This document shows positions 45,762 to 60,700 of a stretch of DNA of 64,000 bases, piece by piece. Position 1 is the stretch's first letter, and each line of letters begins with the position of its first letter. The DNA is taken from contig NC_069126.1 in the NCBI RefSeq assembly GCF_026914265.1, positions 35,963,725 through 36,027,724 on the forward strand, in the 5' to 3' direction. The notes below the pieces were generated by a model. It had not been told where the DNA came from. It did not search any database and was given only the letters and a program-made list of their open reading frames with translations. Both the position numbers and the translations under genes were made by a program. The DNA is from Mya arenaria (taxonomy: Eukaryota; Mollusca; Bivalvia; Myida; Myidae).

Positions 45762-48700
45762 TCACTGCTCATTGTATTTGTACATTTCCTCAACGATGCC
45801 CTTGAAGAATTTCCTCAGCTCCGGGCGCTTGTTCTTGAAGGTCGGAGTCAGCAGGTTGTTCTCCACAGTGAAAGGCTCCGGGCACAGGAAGACATCCTTT
45901 ACCTGGTGGTACAATTTAAAATAAGGCCCATCAACGATCAATGAAATTGTCAATATAGGACATTGACAACAATATTGAATATAAGCTGGCTATAGTGAAG
46001 AATTGATCAATATCTTGACAATATCAGAGAGCCCAAATGTTTACTTACAAATTATCTATGTTATTATTATCTTTCTACTAAAGAATGGTTGTCAGATTAC
46101 AAAAGAATCAGAATATTTAGAAAGATGATTGTTCAGTTGGTGGTAGTAAGTGATTGTGATATTCATTGATCTGCATGTGCGGCGTAATTCGGGCTCAAAC
46201 TATTGATGTCAGACAGCATGATGTATAACTTTCAAAATAAAAACATAAATACGTTTAGGTCATTTGATACAGAGAAAGGCTGACGTCAAAGATAATTTCA
46301 CTTCAGAAAAAAAATGTCATATGTTTTTGGTTTTTTTCTAAAATTATATACACACTGGCGTGGTTCAAAGTAGGCTCTTAAAATTATCATAGTCAAATTA
46401 AAAGAAAAGTATAAGTGTTTTTAACATTAAAGTATGTTGTTGTTTTTTAAGGTCAATGAAAATAATGTATTATAAAATTCATATGTTTTTATAGCATATG
46501 ACCAAGGAGATACTTTAATTAGGGAAGTGACTTAAGTTAGGAAATGACTTCAGATGTTTTATGAATAACACCATTGGCCTGCACATCATTTTCAGAAACT
46601 GAGCCTTGTTTGATCTAAGACATGCCAGAAAATGCTCTTACAGGCACTAAATAGTATAAAAAAACAGGTTAGCATGCCCTAGCAGGAAAGGCCTGCACAT
46701 TTTATCTACATGTATATATTTAATTTTTATTTACGATATACAAGTTCTTCAAAGGCTTGGATGAGCAAATATAAATATAGTTACCAGTTCCAAACTGTTG
46801 AGTTTTGCTGCCTTTCCAACACTGACAATGTCTGTAAGGACCATTTGCTTGATGCTCTGCAAACATAGACACTAGGTTTGATGGCAATTGGATGAACATT
46901 ACTCGAATTTAGAGGGAAAATACAGTTTTGCCATTTCAAGAGTCATAACTCAGGAGTGACTAAGACAACATGGCCGGTTATTGAACCTGACCGAGATATT
47001 CTGTTCATTCACATTCTGACCAAATTGGGTAATGATTGGTCAAAGGCTTCTTAAGTTATTGAACGTACAAAAACATTCAAGTAAGCCCCTCTTATACTTA
47101 AACATTTTCTATGCCTGATGGTGACATAGTTCCTTGAACGTCCCAATGGAGTCATTATTTGTGGTCCACTCCATGAACAAAATCTGAAACAACCAATCCC
47201 TCTACCACCACCCTCCCTCCCTACAGTACTGCTTGTACTTCATCTCCCGTACCTGCCTGTCACACAATTCTGTGAATTACCCCACCACACAATGTTCATG
47301 GCCTATTGCATCAACACATCCTCATCCAGGGCAAACTACCCTACACTACCCACTGTCCACTTATGCCCTAGTACACATCACATACATGACTATCACACAA
47401 AGCCATGAATTACCCCACCACACATTGTTCATGGCCTATTGCATCAACACTTCCTCATCCAGGGCAAACTACCCTACACAATCCACTGTCCACTTTTGCC
47501 CCAGTACACATCACATACCTGACTCTCACACAGGTCCTGAAATTTCCCCGTCACACCATTATTGCAGGCCCACTGCAACAACACTTCCTCGTCAGGAACC
47601 ACAATGGCCACCGCAAATGGCTACAAATAAATACATAAACATTAATAATCAGACTTAACAAATTGTGCAAATCCTTAACTTTTCCAGCCTTTTCTGTGAT
47701 TTTTCTCTGTCTCTTAATAACTGAAAACCCCCCAGACATATTAAGGTGACATGTGACGCAAGATTGAGTCCCAACCCTAAAGGTCAAGGTCATACTTAGA
47801 GGTTAATAATTATGGAATGAGGCTTTTTTGTTCTTTCTTACTTCAAATTAATGAAGTTCTTAAATGGCCATACAATTGTCCCACATTTTGTTAAAAGCCC
47901 TTGTAATCAACTTTTGTTATTCTGCAGAATAATATTTAAGGTGTTTTGTTTCCATAATAGAAAGTGATACATGTATTAAAAACTTACAAAAGTGAAGCTG
48001 TGTTGATATGTTTATTTATTATTTTCCTTAATCCATTGTATCTGTACGAAAGCATTTATCAAGGTTAATCAGGCGCTTTATAAATCTTGTGAGGGATGCA
48101 GATTTTTTCTAATAATTAGAGCAGCATCAAAATCGAGAAGTTGTCCGGTAAACACAGTGGTAAGCGCACTCGCTTCTTATTAAGGTAACTGGGTTTATTT
48201 TCGGCCTCTGCACATATATGAGTTTGGTTGGCTGTCAGACAAGCCAGACAAGTGGATTTTTTTCCAGGTTTTCTGAATCCCCCACAACACAAGACCACCC
48301 TCTCGCCCAACATCGTTTTAATGAGAGTGACTTAGTATATTAAGTTAATATAACTTTCTTCACAATCATTCTACAATAAATAAAGTTTAAACTATTTATT
48401 GAATATATACAAAGAATAGAACAAGTTTCAAATACATAATTCATACATGTACACTTAGATCATTCATTCAAAGGGACTTTTTCAGTATTCATGTTGGTAA
48501 CATTTTTTTCAAAGGCTGTTTATATTAAGTTATTGATTGATTTCAATAAACAAATACCAAACCACAACAAACAGATTCTCCATTCTCGAACTCAATTAAA
48601 ACATTCACTTTTTACCGTAATTCTGCCCAACAAAATAATATTTAATTCATTTTGGAGGATTCATTCCAAATAACACAAATTTTTGAGTGCCTGTGTACCC

Positions 48701-51700
48701 AGTAACACATCATCGCACACTCCTTGAAAAGCCCCTGAATACAGCAAGACAAAATACAAGAATCTTTATTTAAAGTCTGGTATGTGTTAACAAGAAACAT
48801 TAGCTATTTTCCGACATGAATAACAGGAAAACATAACATATAAAAATACCAAAAAAAGCATATAAAAATACCAAAAAAAGCATACCAAAATGGTGCAGAC
48901 AAACCCTCTTTAAAGAGAACTATAACAATTCACATACCTGCAGACTGTTGCCCTCAACAAAGACCTGGGCCACAAACTTGCTCCTGCAGTACACAGTCTC
49001 AATCTTCTCCGGAGCAATGTATTCTCCCTTGTGGAAATAGCAAATATCCATTACAGTACTCTCCCCTCACTTAAATAGTGGCAGTGTAGAAAAATAAAGC
49101 TTTTATTTTTGTTAATTATGTTGGTAATATAGTATATGTATTTTAGACAAAGGTTTGCTAAAGTAAATGGCCCATGACATATTAGGCCTTCAAGGATTCA
49201 GATAATGATTTTTATAAAACAAACACCAAAGAAATAGCAAAACTTAAAAATATACATGTATGTTATAGCCATAAATATATGTGACCAAGTTTTTCACTCA
49301 GATCAAAGTTATTACTTTAATCATTAAGCTCATAAAAATCATATGTATTTACCTAGTTTGGATTTTCGGAAAAACCTATAATTAAAAAAAAACATACCTG
49401 GGCCAGCTTGAAGATATTCTTCTTTCTGTCAATTATTTTCAATGTCCCATTCTGTTACAGAAAGAAAAGACATTTTCAGTACTCTGATTCTTGACAGATC
49501 AAACTAAAATGACAAAGGTTTTGTGGTAATCTGATTTAGTTTGAATATGAATACTGTTTTATGCTGACATGAACCACGTTCAAGTCTGTTTTAGGGTTGA
49601 AAACCAGTACTAACGTTCATGTTTGTAGGTCTACATGAGATGACCATTACGGAGCTTAAACCCATTGCCTCTTGGGTGACAGGTGAACACCACTATCCTC
49701 AATGTGCTGACAAATTGTTATATTCTTATATGTTTGTACAAAACCGATTACAGTTCTACAACTCCCTAAAACTATCGATACACAATAGAGTCATCTTAAC
49801 AACAAGGCTATTGTACAGTAAAAACCCAATATATGAGACCACCCTGTTTCATGACCACCTCGATAATGAGACCAATTTTTTTTAGAACTGATCTTTTTCT
49901 TCTATAATTCAATGGTCGTACACCCCCAAACAACGTTAATGCGACCGCAGGGAATTCGTTGAGATGTATACATGTTTGTGTTTACACCATGACTGACACG
50001 CAATATATAGAAGTTTACAACACCTGTCCCAGTTGAAGGATAATCACCTACCACTTTACGACAACTATGTATCCGCTCTATGATAGAGGTCAATGTTAGA
50101 GTGAAAAACACAGAAGTGTTTGATAATTGTTGGGTTTTTGATTAATTTGATGCTTTTAATTGGATTTTAAGGGAGACTTACTTTGCCAATGATGATGACT
50201 TTGCGGCTACTGAGCCATTGTTGATAACCACTCACCAGGATGCCCTTAAGTGGTTGGGTCAATTGAAAATGTACTCATGAATAAGAACTTGAGTGTTAAG
50301 GGCTATGAGTACATTGAAACTATTTTCTTTTGATACATGTTATCTATTGAATAATTTATGATTTGATGAATAAATGACAGAATTTTTTATTTATTTTCTC
50401 TGCTTGAATATTATTCACTCAGCCACAGATACAGACTCAATCTATAGCTCCATATTTGTAAAATAAAGTGGCACATGTTGCCTTGTACATAAATTAAGAT
50501 AAAACCAAAACTAAAATATGTACTGTGCAATTTCAAAACATAGACAGAATAGAATGTATTATCAAGGATAACCATTCACAACCCTAATCACCAACTGAGA
50601 CCAACCCAAGACCATTTCTCCAACATGTCTTTTGAATAGAGGTTTTTTACTGTATAATCTTTTTTGAGAAATTTTTAACGGTAACTGACCTGCAAAGACC
50701 CTACCTACCCTACAATCAAGCACTTATCATTAACCATTTTCCACATCTCTGGAATGACCCCACCACTTAACCCATCCCTCCCTAACACTCACTCACCGGT
50801 AACCATTCTCCAATGTCCCCTGTATGAAGCCAGCCATCCTTGTCAAATGTTTCCGCCGTCTTCTCTGGCTCCTTGTAGTAGCCACTAGCCACATTTCCAC
50901 CCTTCACCAACACCTAGGAATAAAGGCTCTCTATAGTTTTACACTAGCATATTTATTTGGTAGTGAGCATTTTATGTGGTAGTAAGCATATTTAAGTGAT
51001 GGTCAGCATATTCATGTATGTGATAGTCAGCATATTTATGTGATAGTCAGCATATTAATTTTATGTGATTGTCAGCAAATTTATGTGATAGTCAGCAGTT
51101 TTATGTGATAGTCAGCTTATTTAAGTGATGGTCAGCATATTCATTTATGTGATAGTCAGCATATTTGAGAGATGGTCAGCATATTCATTTATACGATAGT
51201 TAGCATATTTAAGTGATGGTCAGCAAATCTATCTGATAGTCAGCATTTTTATATGATAGTCAGCATATGTATGTGATAGTCAGCAAATCTATGTGATAGT
51301 CAGCAGTTTTATGTGATAGTCAGCAAATCTATGTGATAGTCAGCAGTTTTATGTGATAGTCAGCAAATCTATGTGGTAGTCAGCAGTTTTATAAGACAGT
51401 CTGCATATTCATGTGATTGCAAGATTGTCTATAGTTGGCTTTAATACAATTGTAATCTTGGTTCTGTATTGTGCAATGAATAAGTCACACAGTTGGTATG
51501 GAAAAAAAGAGTCTCTCACAGCTGACTTTGAATCATTTTTAGTGGATTTTTAATATTATCATCAAGGAAACCACAGCCTACCTCTCCCTGGTTATTTGCC
51601 GCAAAGTAGCCCTGTTCTTGACTATCCACCAGTTTGACAAAGTTCTGGGGCATTGGTGGTCCAACCATACCTGATATGTAAGTTATTCAAATTTACATAT

Positions 51701-54700
51701 AAGGCAAAAGAAAATAAACTGTTTGTTTCCAATTTCATTGCGAAAAATGGAATCAGTATATTAATTTTGTTCGGCTGTGTCTTAATGTAATTTTCCTAGT
51801 TAAAACAATTTTATCTGGATTCATGTTAAATGGATGCTCTATAAACACAGGTCATTTACCCCCAAAAATATGTTTTCGTTATAACAAAATGTTTCTATCT
51901 GTCAAAAATGCAATTTTACTATGCTGTTTAATGACAAGATTTACCTTCCGAGACAAAATTTTCCCCAGGACAAATATGTGCATGTAACCGCACATACAAA
52001 ATTTGCCACATGTTTGGAGGTGGAGCAAATTTGCCCTGTGATCAGCCATGTCATCAGCACAAAACCAGATTTTCGCAGGGGTTTTCAGTAAGTATTCGAC
52101 ATAATTGCAAATTTATAGGATAACAATAGTCATAAATACAATTTTTTACATAACTATTTTCATTTTATAAAATCTTTTGACAAAATTTCGCTGCAAAATG
52201 TTTCCAAGAAATATATTTATACGTTTTAATACAATGCTTACGTCTGTGATAAAGATTTCTGTTTTCTCGTTCAGTTTCTTGGTCTCCTTATCAAAATGGA
52301 ATGCTTACCTTTAATATGCAATATATTAGTTAAGAGCTTTCACACTCTATTCAGCATATATGAGGGGTGATGAAAAATTACATGCACTTAACTTTTCTTA
52401 TATCTTTGGAAAGCATAGCTCAAGCTTATTTATATTTACCTAGCTTGATATTAAGGAGTAAATATAAAGTTTCTCTCTTACATTGTTTACTCTCACAGGT
52501 AAGATTTATGCAAAGAAGGGGAGGCAATACACAAGAAACATATGCTTACAGACCTTTTAGACTGACTATAACCAACATTTCAAGAAGTAGTTTTACAATA
52601 TGTGAAAGTTTAGCAGCAGCAGGCGATTGTATATAAGACGTTACTTATTTGGTTTGCTCAAAGTTAGCTTAAAGTTTTTGATTGGTCAATATTTATCCAA
52701 TAATTATAATTAACCAATCAGATCATTCCAATGTACAAACCAAAAGATAACCTGTGGACAACTTGAACTAGTTTTATAATTATAATTGGTTTCTGGTGGA
52801 TGATTGTTGAAAGAGTATCGTGTACGAAATCAGATGAATGATATTCCACATGGGTGAGGGAGTAAATAATAAGATACTTTTCAGGTATTTAATGAACAAT
52901 CATGTAAACTTTGGTAGCCTGGTGACCCAATATCATTTTGATATCATTTGAAGGGGTTTTATGTGTAAAAAAAAACCAATACGTAAAAAATACTCTTTTT
53001 GGTATTTCAAATAAGCTGTTTTGACCTTAAAGGATTGCAAAATAGGTCATTTTAGCAGAAGTTAAGAGCAAAAATACAATTTGCAATAACTTTATCTATA
53101 ATAAATTTTGGAAGCATGTTTATCAGTTTTAAAGAATGTTTATTGAAGGATGTTTAATCAGTTTTCAGCAAGCAAAAATCTTTAAAACAATACCAGCATT
53201 ATGATTGGTCACCACACATCCAAATCTAGCACAATTGTCAATGTCTTAACGGAATGACAAGCTAATTTGTTTATCAGATTTCTTAATTATGTAACACAAC
53301 AGTTAGACTATATTAAACCATGCACATGCATGTTAATGGGATGTGCCAGAAAATAACAGACATTCATCAGAAATTGTCTTTGTCCATTTAAAAATCTCAT
53401 TCCTGTTCTTGGAGTTACTTTAAAGGGACTTGCCATGTTTTTGGACCAAAAATAAGTTTTCCCCGTAATTCATCTGAAGACACTTATTTTACCATTATTT
53501 TACTCTATGATGTCAAATTGCAAAAAAGAATTATTTTGGTTTTAGTGGGATGCGAACCCACACGGGTAAAGTCAAGATTAAATTAGAAAATCGATGCCTG
53601 AACCACTATGCCACAAGGACTTATACAACAGCAATGGATATTTGAACAATACATTGATAACAAGTTTCATCATGACTGGATAATTATTACTTCAATTATT
53701 GTCTTCACAAGAAGTAAACCTACTTTTTTTAACATATATAGCTAATAAGGGGCATAACCCTAGAGTTACTGATGCCATTGATGCTATAATCAAACTTTAC
53801 TTAACCATGAGACCCATAAGCAATCCCACAAAATTTCATTATGATCAGATAATAAATTCTTGAGTTATCGCCTGCACATGACATATAACTGTGGAGTTAT
53901 TGATGTGATATACCCTATGATCAAACTTGACCGAGATATTATGACCACAAAAACTGCCACCAAGTTAAATCACGACAGATAAAAAATACATTAGTTATTG
54001 TCTGCACCAAGTTCTGCTGATGATGCCTTTGACACCAATTGTAATACCTACATGTTACCTTAACAGGCGACACCAAAAATGGACACAATAAACTTCATAC
54101 CAATGATAAATTATTTCAACTTTTACTTTTAACATTTTAACATTTTCTGGACACAGTGACTGATCCCCCTTCCAAATTTTCAATATTTTAGTCTGTTCTT
54201 GACACTAAAGGCATATTTTTGTTACTGTACAATCAACTGAAGGAATAAGCAGTAAAATCTAACAATACTTGGGAAAAAACAACAGAAGAACTATACAACA
54301 GTTTCATACAGATGCCCTATACAACAACAGCAGCAGCAAGGCAGATGGAATAAGATATATGAGATGAACAGCAACAACAACCAGTAGCAGCATAACAATA
54401 CCCAGACTAACCAGACAACGTCTCGCAAGGGATTGTCATGGTAACTGCAGCCACGGCCTCTGTCTGTCCAAAAGCTTCATACATCTGAAATCAAGGACTT
54501 ATAACCAATTATTTGACTACCATCTGACTACTGTCTGACCAATTGAGTACTATCCAACATCATTCTGCCATTTTTCCTTGAAGTTGATTGGCCAGCAGGC
54601 CGTGCAGAGCGCCAACATTGGATCTTTGTACAGCTGTTAAAAACATAGATAAAAGAAAGAGGTACCATTCCATGATGAAAACCCTGAAAAAGATTGTTCA

Positions 54701-57700
54701 AGCGGTAACCATTATTTGTGCTGTCTTAGATTTATTCCACAAGCCAAGGTGCTTGTATCTGTAAACTGCAATATGAAGAACACATTGTGACACATAAACG
54801 TTAACACGATGTCAGATGTACAAACCTGCACTCACTTCTCCCGGCACATGGAATGTCACCCCAGCAACCGCCTCTGTCTGCCCGTAACCTTCCATAACCT
54901 GTAAACATACACTTTCTAGCATGCAGAAAACTATTAAGACAGAAAATTAAGTTTTAACTTACCAACTACTGTAGATTATTTCATGGTCGCGAAGCCTTTT
55001 TTGTTTTGTCAAATTTTTGTTGGGTTAAAATTTGTAACTCCATCATTGATCAACTTAATAAGGCAACAGTGCATTGTATAATTTGCTAGTTTTTTAAATT
55101 AGCAACATGATGCATTTGGGGAAAATTGCAAAAATTAAAGCCTCCAGAAATTTTATTGATCTACAGTATTTCATAAACTAACAACAATACTTAAATTGTC
55201 TCACTACCTAACTAGCTTTGATAGCTACATGGTGGAGTGTCCAACTACAGTGGGAAGGGTTATGGGTTCGATCCCAACTAGATACACATTACAATTTGTT
55301 ATAAATATACTTCCTATAATGAACATTATCCATGCATTTCTAGACAAAATCTGGCCTTTTTTTCAGAAATGGACTGGATTATTTTTTCTCACAGATTCAT
55401 AGTGTCATGAATAGATTTTTTTAGTACAGTTAAACACAGCTATTCTGAACACCGTTTATCCGAAATTATCGCTATTTCAAAATTATTTTTCGGTCCCGAT
55501 TCCTCCTTTGTCTAAATTTTTAATCTTTAATCAGAAATTGCTAGTCAGAAGTAAAAATTGCGGTCAAATTTGGTATTTCACACCTATTTATCAATTCTAA
55601 TTTCGAACTCGGATCATGTCATCGTTTTTCACACCATACTGCAAATGCACTCGGGCATCAACTTGAGGTGACAATGGAGCACAATAAGCCCTTGTTAAAG
55701 AATGGCACTGAGCATGCGTATGTTACAAAAATATCTATCTCATCAGATTTGATCGCCTTATTGCTCACTCGACCCGCTACCGAACAATCCGCTATGTTCC
55801 GAATGCATACTTGTGCTGTCATTTTGTTTTAAATGTTTTATGTTGTTTTAATAAAGAAGTAAAATAACGAATTATTTGTCATTTATTAAACAATAAATCA
55901 ACAAATATTTTTGTATTTGAAAGACTATTCAAACCGGTATGTATCGTATTGGTAACGTGTGACCGACATTGCAATCTTCACGACTAAGTATTTCACGTCA
56001 TTCATCTATAATTCGCGAACACTGTCATTTTCTGAATATTGTTAATCCGAAATATCGCTATTCCGAAATAAACTTTTTGGTCCCAACGATTTCGGATTAA
56101 CGGTGTTCAACTGTATTTGTCTTTACTACCGTTCTGTTACTGGTTAATTTATACACAAGTTATAAGGAAAATTAATGAAGATTAAGTTAAATAGTTGCAA
56201 AATATGTTTACCATGTCATACAAGTATTCATTATATCATTATTAAATAACAAAGTTGTTATGAATACAACTTATGATTACAAATGGAATTCTGAATTTAC
56301 TGGGCAGAGAGGGTACTCAATCTGAGTTTTTTTTATCTCTTACCACACAACCTAAAGAGGCTCTGAAGAAGTCGAGGACTTTGCCAGACATAGGAGCCGA
56401 GCCTAAAATAAGGATGTCCACACGGCCTCCAAATAGGGCTTGAACCTTCTTAAACAAGAGCTTATCCCAGATGCTGTCTTTCCGAATCACGTACCTTTAT
56501 AAAAACATATCAATAAGCATTAAAACAAGGGTCAAGATGGCCTTTGATCTAAAAATAAATCTGTTACATAATCTTTCAATTTTTAACACTTGCAAAAAGT
56601 TAAACTAATCCAATGTATATTTTGCTATGAAAATAGAAAATAACTAAAATTTATTACAATAAGTAACAACCTTTTTCATATTTGCTTACACTTTATGTCA
56701 CAACTGTTATTGCCATGGCAATTAACCATCAAGTGAATCTGAAGAACAACGAGCTTATTCATTGAATTGATATCACCTGCCTGATTAGGCAAAGTAGATG
56801 GAATGGAAATCAAGTGTTGCTGAAATATTCTTACCAAAACATGCAATATGGCTGCAGAGTGATGGACTCTTATGATTGTTGATATGAGATATGAATTTGA
56901 CTGGAATTGCTTGAAATGAAAGAATATTGTATATAGAGATGACCTTGTAACCTAGTATTGGTTCCCACATTACCAAGTTTCAAACTAATAAAAGATTTCA
57001 TCAAACATTCTGATAAAATTTCATGTAGATTGGATCAGACATATTGCAAAAAATATAGCCTCTAAAATGTTCACAAGATTTGATCTAGTGGCCTAGCTAT
57101 AAACTCCATGTGACTTAGTTTCAAACTTATCCAAGATTTCAAGGCAAGATTTGAGCTGATATAGTGCCCATGTTTGTCCCAATATTTCTTTAAGATTTGC
57201 CATAATTACCCATGTGACCCACTTTTAAAGTCTATAAAAGTACATCAAGGTACATTCTGACCACAGTTTGAACCAAGTCTGATCAATCAGCACCAATATT
57301 TGGTTCCATACATGATTTTTTAAAGATGTGATCTAGTGAACTAATTTCTGATCTGATGTGACACAGTTTTAAACTAGTCAATAATTTCACCAAGAAAAAC
57401 ATTCTGTTTAAGTTTCATTAATATTGAACCTCTAGCATGTTCCCAAGATTTTTCGAAGATTGACCTTTGACCAAGTTTTTGACCTTTGTGACCCACTTTA
57501 AAAAATATGGTGAGATTTCATCAAGTGTAGCAGTCTGTCCAAGTTTGAAAATAATCTGACCAATCATTACCATTTTATGGTTCCAGACAAAAAAATATAA
57601 CATTTGACCTAGTGACCTAATATTTTATCACATGTGACCAAGTTCTAAATTTGTCTGAGAATTTATCATGGAAAACTTTCTAATTTAAGTTTGATATTAT

Positions 57701-60700
57701 ATCAAAACTAATTGTCTAAATCTTTCAAAGATTTTTCTAAGAGTGACCTAGTTTTGGACCCATGTGACCCACTTTAAAGAATGGTCGATATGTCATCAAG
57801 GGAATCATTCTGAACATAATACATATAACATTATCTGAGCAATGCCTACCAAGATATGTATACGGAAGAACGGACAACACCAAAACAAATAACCCCCTCC
57901 TTCGGCGGGGGATAGTTAGTTTTATTCATTTTTTTAAAATTATGTATGAACTGACTGATATCTATGGTAGTGATCATTTCTGTTATTCAAAATCTAAGTT
58001 TAGTTTTAAATGATAAGATAAAAAACATTACATTTAAAATTTGAATACAATAATCAATCCATTGCTTGTGATAAATATCACAGACCTTAGTCTGGTACAT
58101 AAAACTTCTTTGTGAAAATATTTAAGCAAGTGAAAATATTCAAATTTTTATCAAGGCAAACTTTGAATACCTGCTATTTATAACAAAAATTATTCACATG
58201 CCTTTATTATCTGGACCCTTTTCTTGCGTTATTTCATATTTTTGGTGTAAAATTCATTTTAGTTTTCTTTAAATTCAACTAAAAATACAACAACACATTT
58301 TTACACTAAGTTGAACTAATTCACTAAGATGCTTTGTGAATATGGCCGCTGGTTTATAGGTCCATGTAAAATACACAATTGGTTCCTATTTTCTTATAAC
58401 ATCAATATTCATTCTATCAATAGATCAATGCTAAATAGTCCTTGACTGATGCAGTTTGTGGGCTTCAAAGCACGCCACTTGGTACAACAAACAGATTGGA
58501 ATGTGATTCTATTTATGGGCAATGATGCCAAGCAAATGATAATGAAAAGTTTTTGACATCACACAACAAATCAAAAAGTCAAAAGCTCATGACGGAAAGG
58601 ATTTTCATATTCTATACCTGGTCCATTACATGCCAATCTAGGTCCACCATGGGCTTACTAACTTCAGCCTTCCTAAATCCTTACTTTCCAAGTTCAAATA
58701 TTGATGAGGTACCTAATACACCCCTATACCCACATTCATACATGTATACCCACCTCCGAAGATCTCTCATTTTAGCATCCAGGCCACACTGTAGAAGAGT
58801 GGACTTGATTTTGCTCTGGGACACACCTGACATCACCTGTAAACGAAATTAAACAAGAGATGTTTGTCAAACATTATGCCACCCCTCCCCCCCCCATGTT
58901 GAGCGCCATGTTGTCAGGATTATATGGTCAATTGAATGAAATACTGTGAAATCATTAATGTTCGTGGGCATGAAATTTCGTGGTTTGCCGAAAAAAAACA
59001 ATTTCGTGGGTACTTAAATTCATGGATTTTCATTTTTGAAAAAAAAAATCGAAGATGCGATCGTCCTAGATCGTCTGCATAATATCCACGCGCTGGCCCG
59101 TGATTTCCGTCTTCTACGTCACTCGATTTATGACACTCGCTAATGTGGTACGACATGCCAATTACTGCATATACCCATGTCACTTATCGATTTAATTGGG
59201 AATAAAGGTAATAAAAGAAGATGTACCCTGATCGTAAGTACAGATAGGGGAAGCCATTTAATGCCAATTAAGAATTTTGCAAACTGTGAAAACACCGAAA
59301 AGGTGCGTATATTGTCACGTTCGGTGCTTAGTAACCTTCAATGTACTAGTAATCGATTAATTATTTCATTAAATAAAAAAATCGAGTACAGACACTCATC
59401 ACGCACATCTTGTAAACTTGGTGATTTTCATTAACAGCACATGTTTAAACACGTGCTTATAACTGTCATTTGCTGCATAAAACACATTTAATCTGATTTG
59501 GTTCATTATTTGTTAAAAGCAGTTATAATATGTTAACAGAATAATGATCGTAAGTTATACAGTGAGACAGGTTTTAACACTGTATACTGCGACCTCTGTA
59601 AATAATATACTAGAGTATGTACTTAACAAGGCAATTGAAAATGTGAATAAAGGGTTTATATTTCGTGGGATCTTGAATTCGTGGATCACCCAACCCACGA
59701 AAAACCACGAACATTAATGCCCCACGAACATTAATGATTTCACAGTACGCATGGACCGAAATGACATCTGATTTGTCACTGACATTAGATGCAGGCAGTT
59801 TTAAGATTATGACCATTCAAGTTTGAGGATAGAGTGTGTTATAACCATGACCTTTGACCTCAAAATCCATAGGAGTCATCAGCTGGTCACCAACAACCTA
59901 AATGTCAAGTTTGAGGCATTGTCAAGTTATCACACAGAAAAGCTTTTTTCGTTCAAGGTCACTGTGACCTTGACCTTTGACCTGATGACCCCTAAAATCA
60001 TTAGGGGTCATCTACAGGTCAGATGCAACTCCAAGTCAAGTTTGAGGGCCATGGGTGCAGGCATTGTCGAGTAATCACTCAGACAACCTTTTACCATTCT
60101 ATGTCACTGTGCCCTTGACCTTTGACCCTATGACTCCTAAAATCAATAAGGGGTTTAGGCCCAACATCCATGTTAAGTTTGATGATCATAGGTTCAGGCA
60201 TTGTTGAGATATTTAAAGGTTACTGTGACCTTGACCTTGGGCTGATGACCCCAAAGTCGATAGCGGTCATCTACTAGTCAGGCCCAACCTTCATGTCAAG
60301 TTTGATGACCATATGTCCAGGAATTGTTGAGTTTGCTTTCAAGATCACTGTGACCTTGACCTTTGACCCCTAAAATCAATAGGGGTCATCTACTGGTCAG
60401 GCCCAAACTCCAAGTTAAGTTTGAGGGCCATGGGTGCAGGAATTGTTGAGTTATCACTCGGACAACTTTTTACCATTCAAGATTACTGTGACTTTGACCT
60501 TTGGCCCGATGACCCCCAAAAACAATAGGGGTTAACTACTGGTCAGGCCCAGCTTCAATATCAAGTTTGAAGACCAAAGGTCTAGGCATTGTTGAGTTAA
60601 TACTTGGACAAGCTTTAAAATTCTTTTACCATTAAAGGTCACTGTGACCTTGACCTTTGACCCGATGAGCCCTAAAATCAATAGGGGTCATCTACTGGTC

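Noticed and set aside
47233-47658. 141-codon plus-strand open frame, the longest in the window
   Set aside because: It is the antisense of the 133-bp ACSL exon array; the period is not a multiple of three and the protein sense lies on the minus strand.
54560-54640. GC-richer stretch with an acceptor-like TTTTTAACAG between the two ACSL alternative exons
   Set aside because: Its translation ([10 protein letters not shown]) does not resemble ACSL, so it is not a third version of the exon.
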